A stretch of 64,000 nucleotides of DNA from contig CAXSAZ010000022.1 of the NCBI GenBank assembly GCA_964235485.1, positions 6,893 to 70,892 on the forward strand, given 5' to 3'. Below, one piece after another: positions 1-8,044 of the stretch (its first letter is position 1; each line of letters starts with the position of its first letter). This stretch comes from CAHJXG01 sp964235485. Lineage in GTDB: Bacteria; Pseudomonadota; Alphaproteobacteria; Acetobacterales; Acetobacteraceae. Below the pieces are notes generated by a model that saw only the letters and a list, made by a program, of their open reading frames with translations, ran no database searches and was not told the origin of the DNA. The position numbers were made by a program, and so were the translations under genes.

Positions 1-363
1 GCGCTGCGGGCGACGGCGGTGAACCGGCTGGGGGCGCGGCTGGTGGGCATCGCGACCGCCTTGTCCGGGCGCATTGCCTTTCTGCTCGCCGGGCTGATCG
101 GCACCTTGTCCGGCATCCTGATCGCGCCCTTGACCACCGTTTACTACGACAGCGGCTTCCTGATCGGCTTGAAGGGCTTCGTCGCCGCCATCATCGGCGG
201 GCTGGTCAGCTACCCCATAGCCGCGCTCGCCGCGGTGCTGGTGGGCTGCGTCGAAAGCCTGTCCTCCTTTTACGCCAGCGCGTTCAAGGAGGTGATCGTC
301 TTCACCGTGATCATCCCCGTCCTGCTTTGGCGCAGCCTGCGCGGCCCGGCGGAGGAGGAATGA
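1..363 (+). CDS. livH: Branched-chain amino acid ABC transporter permease LivH, 5' truncated by window edge
   Basis: The reading frame is open from base 1, so only the last 120 residues are present. They are hydrophobic, with three or four membrane segments, and contain the stretch GLKGFVAAIIGGL followed by GxxxSYP that is typical of LivH C-termini. LivH is one of the two inner-membrane permeases of Liv-type transporters for branched-chain amino acids, amides or small acids. It is followed directly by livM-livG and livF, with the next start codon overlapping its stop (ATGA). The substrate cannot be read from this fragment, and the binding protein gene lies outside the window. Confidence 0.9.
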   Translation, partial: ALRATAVNRLGARLVGIATALSGRIAFLLAGLIGTLSGILIAPLTTVYYDSGFLIGLKGFVAAIIGGLVSYPIAALAAVLVGCVESLSSFYASAFKEVIVFTVIIPVLLWRSLRGPAEEE

Positions 364-2126
364 CCCGGCTGCTCCCGGCCCTGCTGTTCCTCCTGGTCCT
401 CGGCGTGCCGTTCCTACCGGGCGTGCCGAGCTTTTGGATCACGCTGGCGGACTACGCGGGGATCGCCGCCATCGTGGCCCTGGGGCTGGTGGTGCTGACG
501 GGCTATGGCGGCATGACCTCCTTCGGGCAGGCGACGTTCATGGGATGCGGGGCTTACGTTTCCGCGCTGCTCACCACCACGGGCGCCGGGCTGTCGCCCT
601 GGCTGGCGCTGCCGGCGGCGCTGCTGGCGAGCGGGGCGGCGGCGCTGGCGCTCGGCGCCGTCACCTTGCGGCTGTCCGGGCATTATTTGGCGCTCGCCAC
701 CATCGCCTGGGCGGTCAGCCTGTATTACCTGGCCGGCAACTTGGACGTGCTCGGGCGCAACGACGGCCTGTCCGGCATCCCGCCGCTGCGGATCGGCGGG
801 GTGGCGCTGACCGGGAGCCGCGAGTACTTCGTCGTGGTCTGGACCGCCGTGGCGCTGGCGGTGCTGCTGACGCTCAACCTGCTGGACAGCCGGATGGGCC
901 GGGCGATCCGGGCGCTGCGCGGGGGGGCCGCCGCGGCGGCGAGCTTCGGCGTGGACCTACCGAGGACACGCATCCTGGCTTTCACCTATGCCGCCGTGCT
1001 GGCGGGGCTGGCGGGGTGGCTGTATGCGCACATGCAGCGCAGCGTGAACCCCACCCCGTTCGGGCTGAACGCCAGCATCGAGTATCTGCTGATGGCGGTG
1101 GTGGGCGGCGCCGGGTCGGTGTGGGGCGCGCTGCTGGGGGCGGCGCTGGTGACGGCGGTGAACGACCAGTTGCAAAGCCTGCTGCCGCGGCTCTTGGGGC
1201 AGCAGGGCAACTACGAGACGGCCGTGTTCGGCGCCTTGCTGGTCCTCCTGCTGCAAACCGCGCCGGACGGGCTTTGGCCGCGGCTGCGGCGCTTGTTCCC
1301 CCCGGCCCGGCCGCGCCGCGTGGACGTGGACGCCGATCCCCTGCCCGCCCGCACCCTGCCGGCCCCGGGCACGCCCGTGCTGTCCGCCACCGGGCTGCGC
1401 AAGGCGTTCGGCGGCCTGGTCGCGGTGAACAACATGGGGCTGCACTTGGACGCGGGCGAGATCGTCGGCCTGATCGGCCCCAACGGCGCGGGCAAGAGCA
1501 CGACGTTCAACCTGCTGACCGGCGTGGCGCGGCCCGGCGCCGGGCAGGTGCGGTTCATGGGCCGCGACGTGACCGGCCTCCATCCGCCCGGCGTGGCAAA
1601 GCTCGGCATCGCGCGCAGCTTCCAGCACGTGAAGCTGGTGCCGGGCATGTCCGTGCTGGAGAACGTGGCGCTCGGCGCGCACCGGCGCGGCGTCGCCGGT
1701 CCCGTGTCCGCGATGCTGCGCCTGGATCGGGCGGAGGAAGCGCGGCTGTTCGCGGAGGCGCGGCGGCAGATCGTCCGGGTGGGCTTAAGCGAGCACGCCG
1801 ACAAGCCCGGCGACAGCCTGGCGCTCGGCCAGCAGCGTTTGGTGGAGATCGCCCGCGCCCTGTGCCTCGATCCCGTCCTGCTGCTGCTGGACGAACCGGC
1901 GGCCGGGCTGCGCCATGCGGAAAAGGCCGACCTCGCCGCCCTGCTGCGCCGCCTGCGCGGGGACGGCGTGACGGTGCTGCTGGTTGAGCACGACATGGAG
2001 TTCGTGATGCGGCTGTGCGACCGGCTCGTGGTCATGGAGTTCGGCGCCAAGCTCGCCGAGGGCGACCCCGCCGCCATCCGCGTCAACCCGGCGGTGATCG
2101 AGGCCTATCTGGGCGCCGCCGCGTGA
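360..2126 (+). CDS. Fused Liv-type permease/ATPase (LivM-LivG)
   Basis: A 588-residue protein. Residues 1 to about 310 form a LivM permease with about eight hydrophobic segments and the loop YGGMTSFGQA. After a proline/arginine-rich linker, residues about 340-588 form a LivG ATPase. It has Walker A GPNGAGKST, a signature region LALGQQRLVEIARAL and Walker B LLLLDEPAAGL, then EHDMEFVM. I start at the ATG at 360, which overlaps the livH stop and is preceded by GGAGGA; an in-frame ATG at 327 lies inside livH. LivM and LivG are usually separate polypeptides. The fusion ties one permease half to one ATPase half. Substrate is unknown. Confidence 0.9.
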   Translation: MTRLLPALLFLLVLGVPFLPGVPSFWITLADYAGIAAIVALGLVVLTGYGGMTSFGQATFMGCGAYVSALLTTTGAGLSPWLALPAALLASGAAALALGAVTLRLSGHYLALATIAWAVSLYYLAGNLDVLGRNDGLSGIPPLRIGGVALTGSREYFVVVWTAVALAVLLTLNLLDSRMGRAIRALRGGAAAAASFGVDLPRTRILAFTYAAVLAGLAGWLYAHMQRSVNPTPFGLNASIEYLLMAVVGGAGSVWGALLGAALVTAVNDQLQSLLPRLLGQQGNYETAVFGALLVLLLQTAPDGLWPRLRRLFPPARPRRVDVDADPLPARTLPAPGTPVLSATGLRKAFGGLVAVNNMGLHLDAGEIVGLIGPNGAGKSTTFNLLTGVARPGAGQVRFMGRDVTGLHPPGVAKLGIARSFQHVKLVPGMSVLENVALGAHRRGVAGPVSAMLRLDRAEEARLFAEARRQIVRVGLSEHADKPGDSLALGQQRLVEIARALCLDPVLLLLDEPAAGLRHAEKADLAALLRRLRGDGVTVLLVEHDMEFVMRLCDRLVVMEFGAKLAEGDPAAIRVNPAVIEAYLGAAA

Positions 2127-2845
2127 GCGTGCTGGAGGTCGAGGACCTGCATGTCAGCTATGGCGGCATCGGCGCGGTGCATGGGGTGTCGCTGTGCGTG
2201 GGGCCGGGGCAGATCGTCACGGTGATCGGCCCGAACGGCGCGGGCAAGACGACGCTGCTCAACGCCGTGATGGGCGTACATCCCGGCCGGGGCGGCGTGC
2301 GGTTCGGCGGGCGGGATGTCGGGCGGCTCGGCGTGGAGGGCCGGGTCCGCGCCGGCATGGGGCTGGTGCCCGAGAAGCGCGAGTTGTTCTCGACCCTGAC
2401 GGTGGAGGACAACTTACGCCTGGGCGGCTTCCGGCACCGCTGGGCCGGGCGCGCGGCGGCGCGGGGCGCGTTGGACGAGGTGTATGCGCTGTTCCCTCGC
2501 CTCCTGGAGCGCCGCCGCCAGCACGCGGGCACGCTGAGCGGCGGGGAGCGGCAGATGCTCGCCATGGGCCGCGCGTTGATGGCCCGGCCGGACCTGCTGA
2601 TGCTGGACGAGCCGAGCCTGGGCCTGGCGCCGCTGATCGTGCGGGAGGTGTTCGGCATCATCGCCGGGCTGCGCGCCCGCGGCTGCGCCATCTTGCTGGT
2701 CGAGCAGAACGCCCGCGCCGCGCTGCAGGTCTCCGACCATGGCTACGTGCTGGAAACCGGGCGCGTGGCGCTGGACGGGCCGAGCGCCGGGCTGGCCGGG
2801 GATGCGCGGGTGATCGAGACCTATCTCGGCATCGGGGCGGGGTGA
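2123..2845 (+). CDS. livF: Liv-type ABC transporter ATP-binding protein LivF
   Basis: A 240-residue ATPase subunit. Walker A is GPNGAGKTT near residue 37, the signature is LSGGERQMLAMGRAL and Walker B is LLMLDEPSLGL. The SLGLAP after Walker B and the C-terminal EQNARAAL are LivF hallmarks. The start is the GTG whose last bases form the TGA of the preceding gene (GTGA overlap), so the two are translationally coupled. With the fused livM-livG and livH it forms the cytoplasmic engine of a Liv-type importer. The operon seems to end here. Confidence 0.92.
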   Translation: MSVLEVEDLHVSYGGIGAVHGVSLCVGPGQIVTVIGPNGAGKTTLLNAVMGVHPGRGGVRFGGRDVGRLGVEGRVRAGMGLVPEKRELFSTLTVEDNLRLGGFRHRWAGRAAARGALDEVYALFPRLLERRRQHAGTLSGGERQMLAMGRALMARPDLLMLDEPSLGLAPLIVREVFGIIAGLRARGCAILLVEQNARAALQVSDHGYVLETGRVALDGPSAGLAGDARVIETYLGIGAG

Positions 2846-2847
2846 GG

Positions 2848-2874
2848 CGGACGGCTTGGTTGGATGATCGTCAA
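2848..2874. repeat. 27-bp dispersed direct repeat, copy 1
   Basis: This 27-base stretch directly after livF matches 63921-63947 at 24 of 27 positions in the same orientation. It starts CGGACGGCTTGGTTG and ends CGTCAA. The right part is weakly palindromic (TTGG/CGTCAA flanks). It may be a relic of a mobile element end or a short interspersed repeat; no transposase gene is near. Confidence 0.5.
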
Positions 2875-2963
2875 CTGCTGATGGGTTGCAGCCCGTATAT
2901 GGCGGCCATTGTTGCGCCACGTTTGTGGGCACCATGCCCCACGAACACAGTACGGCAGGTTTC

Positions 2964-3242
2964 ATGCGTAATCTTCTTCTCGCCCTCGTTTTGCTCGGCA
3001 CGGCGCCCGCCCTGCCGGTCCATGCGGCACCAGCCGTGCCGTCCGCGTTGGCGGCGGTCGCGGTGCCCGACCAGGCGGCCGTGCAAACGGTGCAGTACTA
3101 TGGTAACGGTCGCCGCGACTACCTCCGGCGGCAGGAGTTCCTGCGTCGGCAGGAGTTCCGGCGGCGCCAGGAACTCCGGCGCGAGCGGTTCCGCCGTCGC
3201 GACGCCGTGCGGCGCGGCTACTCCCGCCCGTATCCGTACTAG
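2964..3242 (+). CDS. Small exported arginine-rich repeat protein, unknown function
   Basis: A 92-residue protein that I do not recognise. From the ATG at 2964 it begins MRNLLLALVLLGTAP, a clear signal peptide likely cleaved after VHAA near residue 20. The mature part ends in a very basic tail with near-repeats of RRQEF (QEFLRRQEFRRRQELRRERF), then aromatic RPYPY. An upstream in-frame ATG at 2886 would bury the signal peptide, so I reject it. Its stop codon interlocks with that of the convergent lipoprotein gene. The basic tail might bind polyanions such as LPS or nucleic acid, but that is a guess. Confidence 0.6.
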   Translation: MRNLLLALVLLGTAPALPVHAAPAVPSALAAVAVPDQAAVQTVQYYGNGRRDYLRRQEFLRRQEFRRRQELRRERFRRRDAVRRGYSRPYPY

Positions 3243-3526
3243 CCGCCGTCCTCCGGTTCCGCGCGCAGCCGAAGCCCTGGGCGGCTGCGGTCCATGCCCT
3301 GCATGATCGCCTCCACGTCGCGCTGCACCGCCGTGCGCGGCCGCGACGGCGTTGACAAGGGCCGGCGCGGGTCCCCCGACACCATCGGGCCGGCCAGCAC
3401 CACGCAGGCATCCCGGTCGCCGGCGTCGCAATCCTGCTGCAGCCGACCGAGAAACCCCGGCCGCGACGGGGCGCACCCGGCCAAGACGCCCAACAGCGCC
3501 AAGCCTATCATTCCGCGGAGCGTCAT
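3239..3526 (-). CDS. Small putative lipoprotein
   Basis: A 95-residue protein starting at MTLRGMIGLALLGVLAGC, a type II signal with lipobox LAGC, so Cys18 would be lipidated. The mature part includes LQQDCDAGDRDACVVL, a pattern like Sel1-type repeats with paired cysteines, then a polar tail rich in arginine. A longer frame starting at 3703 exists, but only this start gives a signal sequence. The stop overlaps the stop of the convergent gene at 3240-3242. Function unknown. It is probably an envelope protein. Confidence 0.65.
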   Translation of the reverse strand: MTLRGMIGLALLGVLAGCAPSRPGFLGRLQQDCDAGDRDACVVLAGPMVSGDPRRPLSTPSRPRTAVQRDVEAIMQGMDRSRPGLRLRAEPEDGG

Positions 3527-3654
3527 GGCCGCATGGCGCTCACGATGGGCAAGCCACGGCGGCGGCGGGCACGGAGCGGAAGCATCCAGGGAACAGCGTG
3601 GGTCATAGCTCCCATGATAAAACAACCTGGCTTCCGATGGAAACAGGCGGGGCG

Positions 3655-4353
3655 TCATGGAAGCCGGCGCTCGGCGAGCCGTTGCTCCACCATCTGACGC
3701 CATGGCGCATCCGGCGGGGCCGCGGCCAAGGCCCGGCGGTATAGGGACGCCGTGGAATCGCTGACCCCGCCCTCCGCCCGGGTGGCGGCCTCCGCGGCGC
3801 GGGCGGCGAGCACCGGATCGAAGCGCGCCTGAAGCGCAGAGCGCAGGGCGGCGGCGGCGGCGGCATCGTTGCCGCGGCTCTCCTCGATGTTGCCCAGCAG
3901 CACGAGGCCCTGGCGGGCCTGCTCGGTGCGCGGGTCCATGGCGGCCAGCCGTTCCCGCAACTGGGCGACCAGCACGTCCTCCTCGGCCGAGCGCGCTTCC
4001 CGGCTCGACGCGCCCGGCAGGCCTGGCGAGCCGCCGACGACATACAGGCCGAGCGCCAGCACCGGCACCAGCGCCAACGCCGCGATCACCGGGGCGCGGG
4101 AGCCGGGGCGCGCCGCGTCCTCCGCCGCTTCTGCGGCGTGCAGCAGGCGGCGCTGCACTTCCAGCTTGGCGGTGGCGTGCTCCGAGGGCAGGATGCGGCC
4201 CTCGGCCAGGTCGCGGTCCAGCTCGGCCAACTGGTCACGGTGCAGCGCGATGGCCGGGTCGCGCCCGCCCCGGGTGGCGGTGCGGCGGCGCAGCACCAGG
4301 GCCAGCGGCGCCAGGGCGGCTGCCGCCAAAACGAGGATAGCCAGCCAGATCAT
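3655..4353 (-). CDS. ccmI: Cytochrome c biogenesis protein CcmI
   Basis: A 232-residue protein, last gene of the ccm operon. It begins MIWLAILVLAAAALAPL, followed by a cytoplasmic segment with HRDQLAELDRDLAEGR, the classic CcmI motif that precedes the second membrane helix (about residues 88-106). The periplasmic C-terminus is helical and TPR-like. CcmI acts as a chaperone that presents apocytochrome c to the CcmFH haem lyase. The start overlaps the ccmH stop (ATGA). It is shorter than the large two-part CcmI/CycH proteins, as in several alphaproteobacteria. Confidence 0.9.
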   Translation of the reverse strand: MIWLAILVLAAAALAPLALVLRRRTATRGGRDPAIALHRDQLAELDRDLAEGRILPSEHATAKLEVQRRLLHAAEAAEDAARPGSRAPVIAALALVPVLALGLYVVGGSPGLPGASSREARSAEEDVLVAQLRERLAAMDPRTEQARQGLVLLGNIEESRGNDAAAAAALRSALQARFDPVLAARAAEAATRAEGGVSDSTASLYRRALAAAPPDAPWRQMVEQRLAERRLP

Positions 4354-4826
4354 GGGGGTGAAAGGTTGGGGGGCGAAGCGTTGGGAGGCGAAAGGTCGGC
4401 CAGGCGGGAGCGTTCCGCTTCCGTCAAGGGCGGGGGCACCGCCGGGGCGCGACGACGCGACAGAAGGGCAAAACCGAGGCCCGCCGCCACCGCCAGCACC
4501 GGCGACGCCCACAAAAAGGCCGTTGCGGCGTTCATCGGCGGGCGCAGGCGCACGAAATCGCCGTAGCGCGCGACGACCCACTCGGTCGCTTGTTGGTCCG
4601 CGTCGCCAGCGGCGATGCGGACACGGACGATGCGGCGCAGGTCGCGCGCCAGGTCGGCGTTGCTGTCCTCGATGCTTTCATTCTGGCAGACGAGGCAGCG
4701 GAGTTGGCGGCCGACGTTCTCCGCCCGGGCTTCCTGCGCCGGGTCGGGCAGCATCTCCGCCGGGTCGCTGATGGCGTAGGCGGCGCCGCTCCACAGCAGG
4801 GCCAGCAGGAGGACGAGCGCCTTCAT
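4350..4826 (-). CDS. ccmH: Cytochrome c maturation thioreductase CcmH
   Basis: A 158-residue protein with a signal peptide (MKALVLLLALLWSGAAYA). The periplasmic domain carries the motif LRCLVCQN (CxxC) near residues 42-49, and one C-terminal membrane helix lies near residues 100-120. CcmH reduces the CXXCH cysteines of apocytochrome c before haem attachment. It follows ccmG by 10 bases and overlaps ccmI by four. The proline-rich tail (SPPNASPPNLSPP) is an unusual low-complexity end. Confidence 0.95.
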   Translation of the reverse strand: MKALVLLLALLWSGAAYAISDPAEMLPDPAQEARAENVGRQLRCLVCQNESIEDSNADLARDLRRIVRVRIAAGDADQQATEWVVARYGDFVRLRPPMNAATAFLWASPVLAVAAGLGFALLSRRRAPAVPPPLTEAERSRLADLSPPNASPPNLSPP

Positions 4827-4836
4827 GCCCCCGCTT

Positions 4837-5388
4837 TCATGTCATGGCCCGCAGCATGGGCTGCAACTGCTCGGACACGATCTCCGGGGTCAGCGGCCCG
4901 GCCATGCGCCAGCGCACGACGCCTCCAGCGTCGATCAGGTAGCTTTCCGGCACGCCATACACGCCCCAATCGATGGCGACCTGGCCCGGGGTGTCCCGCG
5001 CGATGCGGGCATAAGGGTTGCCGTGCCGGGCGACGAAGCCGGACGCGGCGGCAACCGTGTCCTTGTAGGCGATGCCCCAGATCGGCAGGCCGGCGCGGGA
5101 CAGCGCCATCAGTTCCGGGTGCTCGATGACGCAGGGCACGCACCAGCTTGCGAAGAAGTTGATCAGCACCGGGCGGCGCAGCGCGGTGATGTCGGCGCTG
5201 CCGAAGCCTTGGCCCGGCTCCTGCGCCGGCAGGGCGAACTCCGGGACCGGGCGGCCGATGAGCTGGCTCGGCACGTCGTGCGGGTCGAACCGGCCGGCCT
5301 TCATGCGGCCCAGCACCGTCCAGAACCCGGCGCCGGCCAGCACCGCCGCGCCGAACGGCGCCAGCAGCAGGGCTTGGCGGCGGTTCAC
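4837..5388 (-). CDS. ccmG: Thiol:disulfide interchange protein CcmG/DsbE
   Basis: A 183-residue membrane-anchored thioredoxin-like protein. One N-terminal helix (about residues 5-25) is followed by a periplasmic thioredoxin fold with active site ASWCVPC near residues 82-88. The cis-proline loop is YGVPESYLID. CcmG keeps CcmH and apocytochrome c reduced. I chose the GTG at 5388 because it overlaps the ccmF stop (GTGA) and places the membrane helix at the N-terminus; a frame extending to 5508 adds non-coding-like sequence. Confidence 0.93.
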   Translation of the reverse strand: MNRRQALLLAPFGAAVLAGAGFWTVLGRMKAGRFDPHDVPSQLIGRPVPEFALPAQEPGQGFGSADITALRRPVLINFFASWCVPCVIEHPELMALSRAGLPIWGIAYKDTVAAASGFVARHGNPYARIARDTPGQVAIDWGVYGVPESYLIDAGGVVRWRMAGPLTPEIVSEQLQPMLRAMT

Positions 5389-7355
5389 GCGATTGCAGAC
5401 CCGGGCGGCCGCACCGCCGCACGGGCCGGCGCGCCGACCCGCGTGCGGCGGTCCAGCAGCGACAAGCCGCCGCCGATAGCCATGACCAACGCGCCGAGCC
5501 AGATCCAAGGGGCCAGCGGGTTGTAGTTCAGGCGCATGATGGCGGCGTCGTCCCGCTCCTCCCCCAACACCACGTAAAGGTCGGCCACCCCGTTGGTGTG
5601 GATCGCGGCCTCGGTGGTGGTCATGCGCTGCACGGGGAAGGTGCGGCGCGACGGCTGCATGACCGCGACCACGCGCCCGTTGCGCTCCAGCCGCATGGTC
5701 GCGACACGCGCCTCATAGTTCGGCCCAGGCTCGTTGCGCAGGCTCTCCAACGTCCAACTGTAGCCCGCCGACTGCACGGTGTCCCCGGGGCGCATCAGCA
5801 CGACCTGCTGGGTGGCGAGCGACATGCCAGCGACGCCCACAACCGTCACGCCGATGCCGGCATGGCCCAGCGCCGCGCCGAATATCGACAGCCGCAGGCC
5901 GCGCAGCCGGGCCACGCTATCCCCGAACGGCACCCGGAACAGCCGGATGCGCTCGATAACCTCGGCGAAGGACCCCAGGATCAGCCAGGCCGCGCCGCCG
6001 AACGCCAGGGCCGGCAAGCCGCGGGCCGGGCCGAGCGCCGCGACGATGCCCACGGCCAGCGCGGCGACCGCTGCCCACCACAGGCGCAGCAGCGCCGGCG
6101 CCAGTTGCGCGCGCTTCCACGCCATGGTGGGCGCCACGATCATCGCCGCGAACACCGGCACGCACATCGGCAGCACCGTCGCGTTGAAGAACGGCGCGCC
6201 CACGGAGATCTTGGCGCCGAGCACGAAGTCGGCGAACAAGGGATACATGGTCCCGGTGATCACCACGGCCGCCATGCTGCACAGCAGGACGTTGTTCAGC
6301 ACCAGCGCCCCTTCCCGGCTCAGCGGCGCGAACAGCCCGCCCGGCGCCAGCGCCGGGGCGCGAAAGGCGAACAGCAGCAGGGAGCCGCCGATCACGAGGC
6401 CCAGCAGGCCCAGGATGAACACGCCGCGCGTCGGGTCGTTGGCAAAGGCGTGCACGGAGTTGAGGATGCCCGAGCGCACCAGGAAGGTGCCGGCCAGGCT
6501 GAGCGAGAAGGTGCCGATGGCCAGCAGCACCGTCCAAACCTTCAGCGCCTCGCGCTTCTCCACCACGATGGCCGAGTGCAGCAGCGCGGTGCCGGTGAGC
6601 CACGGCAGCAGGGAAGCGTTCTCCACCGGGTCCCAGAACCAGAAGCCGCCCCAGCCGAGCACGTAGTAGGCCCACCAGGAGCCGAGCGCGATGCCGCAGG
6701 TCAGCAGGCACCAGCTCGCCAGCGTCCAGGGCCGCACCCAGCGGCCCCAAGCGGCGTCGATCCGGCCTTCCAGCAGCGCCGCCACGGCGAAAGCGAAGGG
6801 CACGGCGAAGCCGACATAGCCGGAGTAAAGGATGGGCGGATGGAAGGCGAGGCCGGGGTCCTGCAGGAGCGGGTTCATGTCCCGCCCGTCGAGCGGCGGC
6901 GGCCACAGCCGGTTGAACGGGTTGCTGGCCAGCAGCGCGAACAACAGGAACCCGGCGGAACTGCCGCCCAGCACGCCGATCACCCGTGCCCGCAACGCAG
7001 ATGGCAGGCCGCGCCCGAACGCCGCCACCGCGCCGCCGCACAAGGCGAGGATCAGGCCCCAAAGCAGGATCGACCCCTCGTGATTGCCCCAAGCGCCGGT
7101 GATCTTGTAAAGCAGCGGCTTCAGCGTGTGGCTGTTCTCGGCCACGTTCAGCACGCTGAAATCGTTGGCGACGCTGCTCCACACCAGGGCGCCGAACGAC
7201 GTGGCCAGCGCCAGCAACTGCCCGACCGCCAAGGCGGGGGCTGCGGCCATCAGGCGGGCGTCGTTGCGGTGCGCGCCCCAAAGCGGCAACACGGTCTGCA
7301 CCAAGGCGAGCGCGCAGGCCAAGGCGAGCGCGAAGTGGCCGAGTTCGGGGATCAC
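5385..7355 (-). CDS. ccmF: Haem lyase subunit CcmF
   Basis: A 656-residue polytopic membrane protein with about fourteen hydrophobic segments. The tryptophan-rich haem-handling motif GWGGFWFWDPVENAS lies near residues 233-247, and NHEGSILLWGL is the other conserved block. CcmF transfers haem from holo-CcmE to apocytochrome c together with CcmH and CcmI. Translation starts at GTG 7355, preceded by CGGAG at good spacing. It follows ccmE after 24 bases and overlaps ccmG. Length matches the family. Confidence 0.97.
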   Translation of the reverse strand: MIPELGHFALALACALALVQTVLPLWGAHRNDARLMAAAPALAVGQLLALATSFGALVWSSVANDFSVLNVAENSHTLKPLLYKITGAWGNHEGSILLWGLILALCGGAVAAFGRGLPSALRARVIGVLGGSSAGFLLFALLASNPFNRLWPPPLDGRDMNPLLQDPGLAFHPPILYSGYVGFAVPFAFAVAALLEGRIDAAWGRWVRPWTLASWCLLTCGIALGSWWAYYVLGWGGFWFWDPVENASLLPWLTGTALLHSAIVVEKREALKVWTVLLAIGTFSLSLAGTFLVRSGILNSVHAFANDPTRGVFILGLLGLVIGGSLLLFAFRAPALAPGGLFAPLSREGALVLNNVLLCSMAAVVITGTMYPLFADFVLGAKISVGAPFFNATVLPMCVPVFAAMIVAPTMAWKRAQLAPALLRLWWAAVAALAVGIVAALGPARGLPALAFGGAAWLILGSFAEVIERIRLFRVPFGDSVARLRGLRLSIFGAALGHAGIGVTVVGVAGMSLATQQVVLMRPGDTVQSAGYSWTLESLRNEPGPNYEARVATMRLERNGRVVAVMQPSRRTFPVQRMTTTEAAIHTNGVADLYVVLGEERDDAAIMRLNYNPLAPWIWLGALVMAIGGGLSLLDRRTRVGAPARAAVRPPGSAIA

Positions 7356-7379
7356 GAACGAAGCTCCGCTTTGTTCATG

Positions 7380-7895
7380 CTACCCGCCCGCCTTCTGCGG
7401 CGTCAGCGCCGGCACCAAAGTGTTCCAGGTCGCGGCCGGGGGCGGCGGCCCTTGCTCGGGGTGCCATTGGCCGGTGCGCTTCAGCGCCTCCGCCACATCC
7501 TTGGGCATATAGGTCTCGTCATGCTTGGCCAGCACCTCCTGCGCGCGGAAGCTGCCGTCGGGTTGCAGGATGCCGAGCGTCACCGCCCCCTGCCCTTCGC
7601 GGAACAGGTCGGGCAGGATGCCGGAATAGGATACGTCCACCGCGGCCCGGCCGTCGGTGATGCGGAAGCGCGCCACCGGCTCCCCGCGCTCCTGGCCGCG
7701 GTGGATGCTGCCGGCCTCCACCAAGCCGCCGAGGCGCAGGGTGCGGCCCGGCCCGGCCGCATGGGCCGCGAGGTCGGACGGCGCCACGAAGAACACGATG
7801 TTATCGCTGAACGCGGCCAAGCCCAGCGTCGCCGCCGAGCCAAGGCCGAGGCCGCAGGCCAGCACGATCCAAAGCCTGCGCCGCTTGCGGGTCAT
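7380..7895 (-). CDS. ccmE: Periplasmic haem chaperone CcmE
   Basis: A 171-residue protein with one N-terminal membrane anchor (MTRKRRRLWIVLACGLGL) and an OB-fold domain. The haem-binding histidine lies in VLAKHDETYMP near residue 130, the HxxxY signature of CcmE. It picks up haem from CcmC and hands it to CcmF. The C-terminus is proline-rich and flexible. The start overlaps the ccmD stop (ATGA). Confidence 0.96.
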   Translation of the reverse strand: MTRKRRRLWIVLACGLGLGSAATLGLAAFSDNIVFFVAPSDLAAHAAGPGRTLRLGGLVEAGSIHRGQERGEPVARFRITDGRAAVDVSYSGILPDLFREGQGAVTLGILQPDGSFRAQEVLAKHDETYMPKDVAEALKRTGQWHPEQGPPPPAATWNTLVPALTPQKAGG

Positions 7896-8044
7896 GCCGC
7901 GCCCCCCATGCTGGCGTTCCGGGGGTCGATCTGCGCCAGCCGCCGCCGGGCGCGGGCCAGGCGCTGCCAGGCGCCGGCCGCAAAGGCGAGCGGCACCGCC
8001 AGGCCCAACCCGAACGACGCGGCGATGTAGGGCAAGTGGGTCAT
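7892..8044 (-). CDS. ccmD: Haem exporter protein CcmD
   Basis: A 50-residue protein with a single membrane helix (about residues 5-25) followed by a basic stretch (RLARARRRLAQIDPR). Size, charge pattern and position between ccmC and ccmE identify it as CcmD, which helps release holo-CcmE from CcmC. It overlaps both neighbours by four bases. It is easily missed because it lies inside longer spurious frames. Confidence 0.9.
   Translation of the reverse strand: MTHLPYIAASFGLGLAVPLAFAAGAWQRLARARRRLAQIDPRNASMGGAA

Noticed and set aside
5598..8030. An 810-codon open frame on the plus strand
   Set aside because: It is antisense to ccmF and ccmE and has no start signal or recognisable domain; a GC-bias artefact.
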